From assembly GCA_036245525.1 (NCBI GenBank), contig BTPG01000006.1, forward strand, positions 76,914,764 through 76,978,763: DNA of 64,000 bases, written 5' to 3'. Origin of the DNA: Semisulcospira habei (lineage: Eukaryota > Mollusca > Gastropoda > Semisulcospiridae). The notes below the pieces were generated by a model that ran no database searches, was not told the origin of the DNA, and was given only the letters and a program-made list of their open reading frames with translations. Shown here one piece after another: positions 61,468-64,000 of the stretch; within the stretch, counting starts at the first letter, position 1, and each line of letters begins with the position of its first letter. The translations under genes and the position numbers were made by a program.

Positions 61468-62337
61468 AAAATGCTGCAACAGGACCACGCCGGGGTCCTA
61501 TTTTGGGGAACAGACCACCCACTGCTGGTACAGATTAGAGAGCTCTACGCGGCAGACTGATGAAGGAATATGACATCATTTTTATTTGGGTCCCGGGCCA
61601 TGTGGGCATCGAAGGCAACAGACTGAATCGCAGATTCTGCTGCCAACCGCGTGCAGTGCCCGCAGTGACTCTGTCCCTGACACACAGACTGTTTATAGTG
61701 ATTTTAAACCTGTGATTCCGGCAGTAGTGCGTACAGACTGATCAGTAGCCTGCGTGAGCTGGCAGTCCGAGTGGCGGGGACAAAGAGGAAGGGAACAAGC
61801 TGCATGAAGCTCTTCCTACGGTGTCCGACAGTCTACCTTTCTGCTGCGGCAGCCGCCGTGAGGAGCCTCCTTACTCGGCTCCACATCGGGCACACGTATT
61901 ACGCACTCTTACTTACAGTAAACAGGATGAGCGTCCATGGTGTTTTGCCTGTGATGAGCAGTTTTCTGTTCGACACTTTTTGCTGTATTGTGCTGATCTA
62001 GACACGAGATATAAACACTTCACAGCAGACTCCTTGAAGGTTTTGTTCCGGGATGTTCCCCCGGACAAAATCTTCAATTTCTTGAGAGAATGCAATGTTT
62101 TTAACAAGATCTGAGCATTCATATACTATGTGAATTTTTTTTATTTGTCCTTTTTGAGAGTCTGTAGACGTTTCTTTTAAAGACATGTGCGACATTTTAG
62201 CCTGCCATTTTAAAGCTATATTTACATCTTGTCTTAAGACCCGCTTGCTTTTAGTCTGGCTGACCAGATTTTTACCCATCCCGCCGTCAGATGGCCTTAG
62301 TCGCCTGCTCGGCGTTAAATCCAGCTAACTAACTAAC
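61468..62337 (+). mobile_element. 5'-truncated LINE with RNase H and C-terminal domain
   Basis: The protein relics begin with FIWVPGHVGIEGNR, the LINE RNase H block 'WVPGH.GI.GNE.AD', disrupted right afterwards. After stops and shifts the C-terminus reads RPWCFACDEQFSVRHFLLYC and ADLDTRYKHF, and ends FLRECNVFNKI with TGA near 62114. The Cys/His-rich block is typical of I/Jockey-like LINE C-termini. The 3' end CTGCTCGGCGTTAAATCC plus AACTAACTAAC is shared with the 58-bp insert at 49574-49631. Its 5' limit is approximate. Confidence 0.8.
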
Positions 62338-62379
62338 CCATTTTGGGTAGTTTGGAACTCCCCTCTTCGGGCCCCTCCC

Positions 62380-62687
62380 CGTGAGTTGCGGACCGGCCAT
62401 TTCAGTGACATCATCAGTCAGTCCGGCCGGGCGTGGCCGTCGGTGACCGGCCGAGGCGGCTGCGCCCGAGGGACGAGTCGGGTGACACACACGCCGCCCA
62501 CCCGGCTGGGCGATTAAAATGTCGTCATGTGGAACCTCAGTAAAAAGCAGCTTAGGGATGTGTCTATCTGTTATGATCATGTGAGGGGCAACCGATGATC
62601 ACTTGCCCAACTTGCTGGAGTGTCAACTGACTTACGTTTGTGGTTGTGTCAAGTTATTCCTTGAGAGCATGTGTGCGTTAATCATAG
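62380..62687 (+). promoter_or_regulatory. CpG-rich patch with possible non-coding first exon
   Basis: Sequence around 62420-62510 is GC- and CpG-rich against an AT-rich background. A CRE-like TGACATCA occurs near 62406. Downstream, ATCATAG|GTAAGATC at about 62688 fits a splice donor. It could be the promoter and 5' UTR exon of a plus-strand gene beyond the window, but no coding sequence confirms it. Confidence 0.3.
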
Positions 62688-62689
62688 GT

Positions 62690-63700
62690 AAGATCCGATA
62701 TTCATTTGAGTTATTTTGGATAAGAATTACGTACCTTTTTAGTGGGATTCATTTTTTCGTTTTGCACGGAGAATTGCGATCGATTTTTGTTGTGACGCAT
62801 AGTTTTGCTACACTAGAATGTTGTAAAGTTTGACCTACATTAGACTGGAAGGCTCGAGCAGGGTCAGTCGCGATCTTTCTAGTGACCTCAGATATGACGG
62901 CAAAGTTGTTGGGAACATTTCGTAACATTATATGGAATTCGCCTAGACGCCATTAGTAGAAAATTCTGGATTGAGCTACATTGTTCTTTTTAATGAATAT
63001 TAATGAGTTTCGGTTACGAAGTTAACTTTTCTGATTGGTTGTGTTGTGTGAACTACTGGATTATTCTGGAATTCTGTAATACTATTAAACTGAGACCGTG
63101 CCAGGAAGTATGTGTGTACATTGCATGAGAGATGCAATGTGTCAAAAGTGTTGATGCATTGCCAGGAGACAGAGTATCAGTGTTGGTGCATTTGTGGATG
63201 AATTGTGCTGAGACCGCATCACTGCAAATAAATAGTGTTGGAACTGTTACTCCAGTGTGGTCTACAACCTTATGCCACGTGTGACGAGTTGCAGCTGAGC
63301 GGTTTCTTAACAAGAACCCTACGTGCGTGCGTCTGGTGTGATAGTGTCATACTACGACTACGACTACCACGTAACACTTGCCTAGACTGATGCCGTGTAC
63401 TTTTCCCCTCATGACTTGTTTTTTTTTCCAAGTTTTTATTTAAAAATTTAAACTGATCTGCCAGTATCGTACTGTGCTTTGTGTCATGACAACTCGTGTT
63501 ATTTTAGTGTTTCAGTGACAACGGTTGTTTAAGCACTATGATAGATTATTATTTCATCTGGATCTCTTCCAGAATCCTGTTAAGCCCCTTATGCAGATTT
63601 GCCACTTTTTGAAAACGAAATGAATTCCGTATCACTGTTGCTGGTTAAGTTATAACTGTTTTGCTGGAAATCAGAATAAGCCTTTACAGATGTACGTGAA
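62690..63700. other. Unannotated sequence
   Basis: AT-rich; no exon, repeat family or element recognised. Confidence 0.5.
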
Positions 63701-63707
63701 TAAGGCC

Positions 63708-63795
63708 AGCAAGAGGTGTAGATCGTCGTGAGTCCCCACGACTGTGCGTGGGTGGGTGGGTGGGGGCTCTTGATGATCTATGCCTATTGCTTGTT
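63708..63795. repeat. Decayed family D palindrome
   Basis: CAGCAAGAGGTGTAGATCG pairs loosely with GATGATCTATGCCTATTGC. The centre has been replaced by a (GGGT)n run. Confidence 0.65.
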
Positions 63796-63921
63796 TTTTT
63801 TTTCAGTAGAGAAGGGGGTGATACAATAATAAAATACACATACACCTGTGCAGAAAGTGATTGCGTGCTGCTTTTCCTGATGACATCTTTGCAGAAGTAA
63901 TGCTCTTGTGTGCACTTGGCT

Positions 63922-63923
<2 letters not shown>

Positions 63924-64000
<77 letters not shown>
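63924..64000. repeat. (TA)n microsatellite
   Basis: Uninterrupted TA dinucleotides run to the window end, so the full length is unknown. Confidence 0.97.

Noticed and set aside
63924..64000. AT-rich end as a replication origin or scaffold attachment site
   Set aside because: It is a plain (TA)n microsatellite; nothing else supports a function.

Overview
The window is animal nuclear DNA, most likely from a mollusc and probably a gastropod. This is inferred from intron-rich genes with animal orthologues and from the mix of transposons; no species-diagnostic sequence was identified. Three host genes can be reconstructed exon by exon with GT..AG junctions and consistent phases. They are the last two exons of a tektin (+, 621-1866), a complete nine-exon HSDL1-type short-chain dehydrogenase (+, 6669-13734), and a complete twelve-exon RECQL (RecQ1) DNA helicase (-, 61120 down to 28353). 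The RECQL coding sequence totals about 2.4 kb but is spread over 33 kb.

Most of the rest is mobile DNA. Three DIRS-type tyrosine-recombinase retrotransposons are present. DIRS-1 (20760-27043, +) lies between HSDL1 and RECQL. DIRS-2 (33333-39493, -, heavily decayed) and DIRS-3 (42669-49472, -, long frames open) lie in RECQL introns in the sense orientation. Each has inverted terminal repeats and an internal region complementary to both outer ends joined together. None looks competent: DIRS-1 has tandem stops and recombinase frameshifts, DIRS-2 is scrambled, and DIRS-3 has YLDN in place of YLDD at the reverse transcriptase active site.

A full-length RTE-like LINE (55427-58728, +) sits in RECQL intron 2 with a perfect 13-bp target-site duplication and one nonsense codon. 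Three 5'-truncated LINE pieces are at 19867-20334, 49574-49631 and about 61468-62337; the first two keep recognisable duplications. A deleted piggyBac transposase remnant is at 18869-19316 and a pogo/Tigger-like non-autonomous element at 12547-13245.

The most distinctive content is a dense population of short TTAA-bounded elements, mostly 205-222 bp, each with a long central palindrome. Several different bodies (A, B, C) share one palindromic core. Arm sequences change together between copies, and neighbouring elements sometimes share a single TTAA. At least nine lie in HSDL1 introns and more in RECQL introns, one ending 7 nt from a splice acceptor. RECQL intron 2 also holds a degenerate array with a period of about 177 bp (53203-55360).

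Layout: 0-2.7 kb tektin 3' end; 2.7-6.7 kb intergenic with foldbacks and simple repeats; 6.7-13.7 kb HSDL1; 13.7-20.7 kb intergenic repeats; 20.8-27.0 kb DIRS-1; 27.0-28.3 kb intergenic; 28.35-61.1 kb RECQL with its inserted elements; 61.1-64.0 kb RECQL upstream region, LINE fragment, CpG-rich patch and a terminal (TA)n run.
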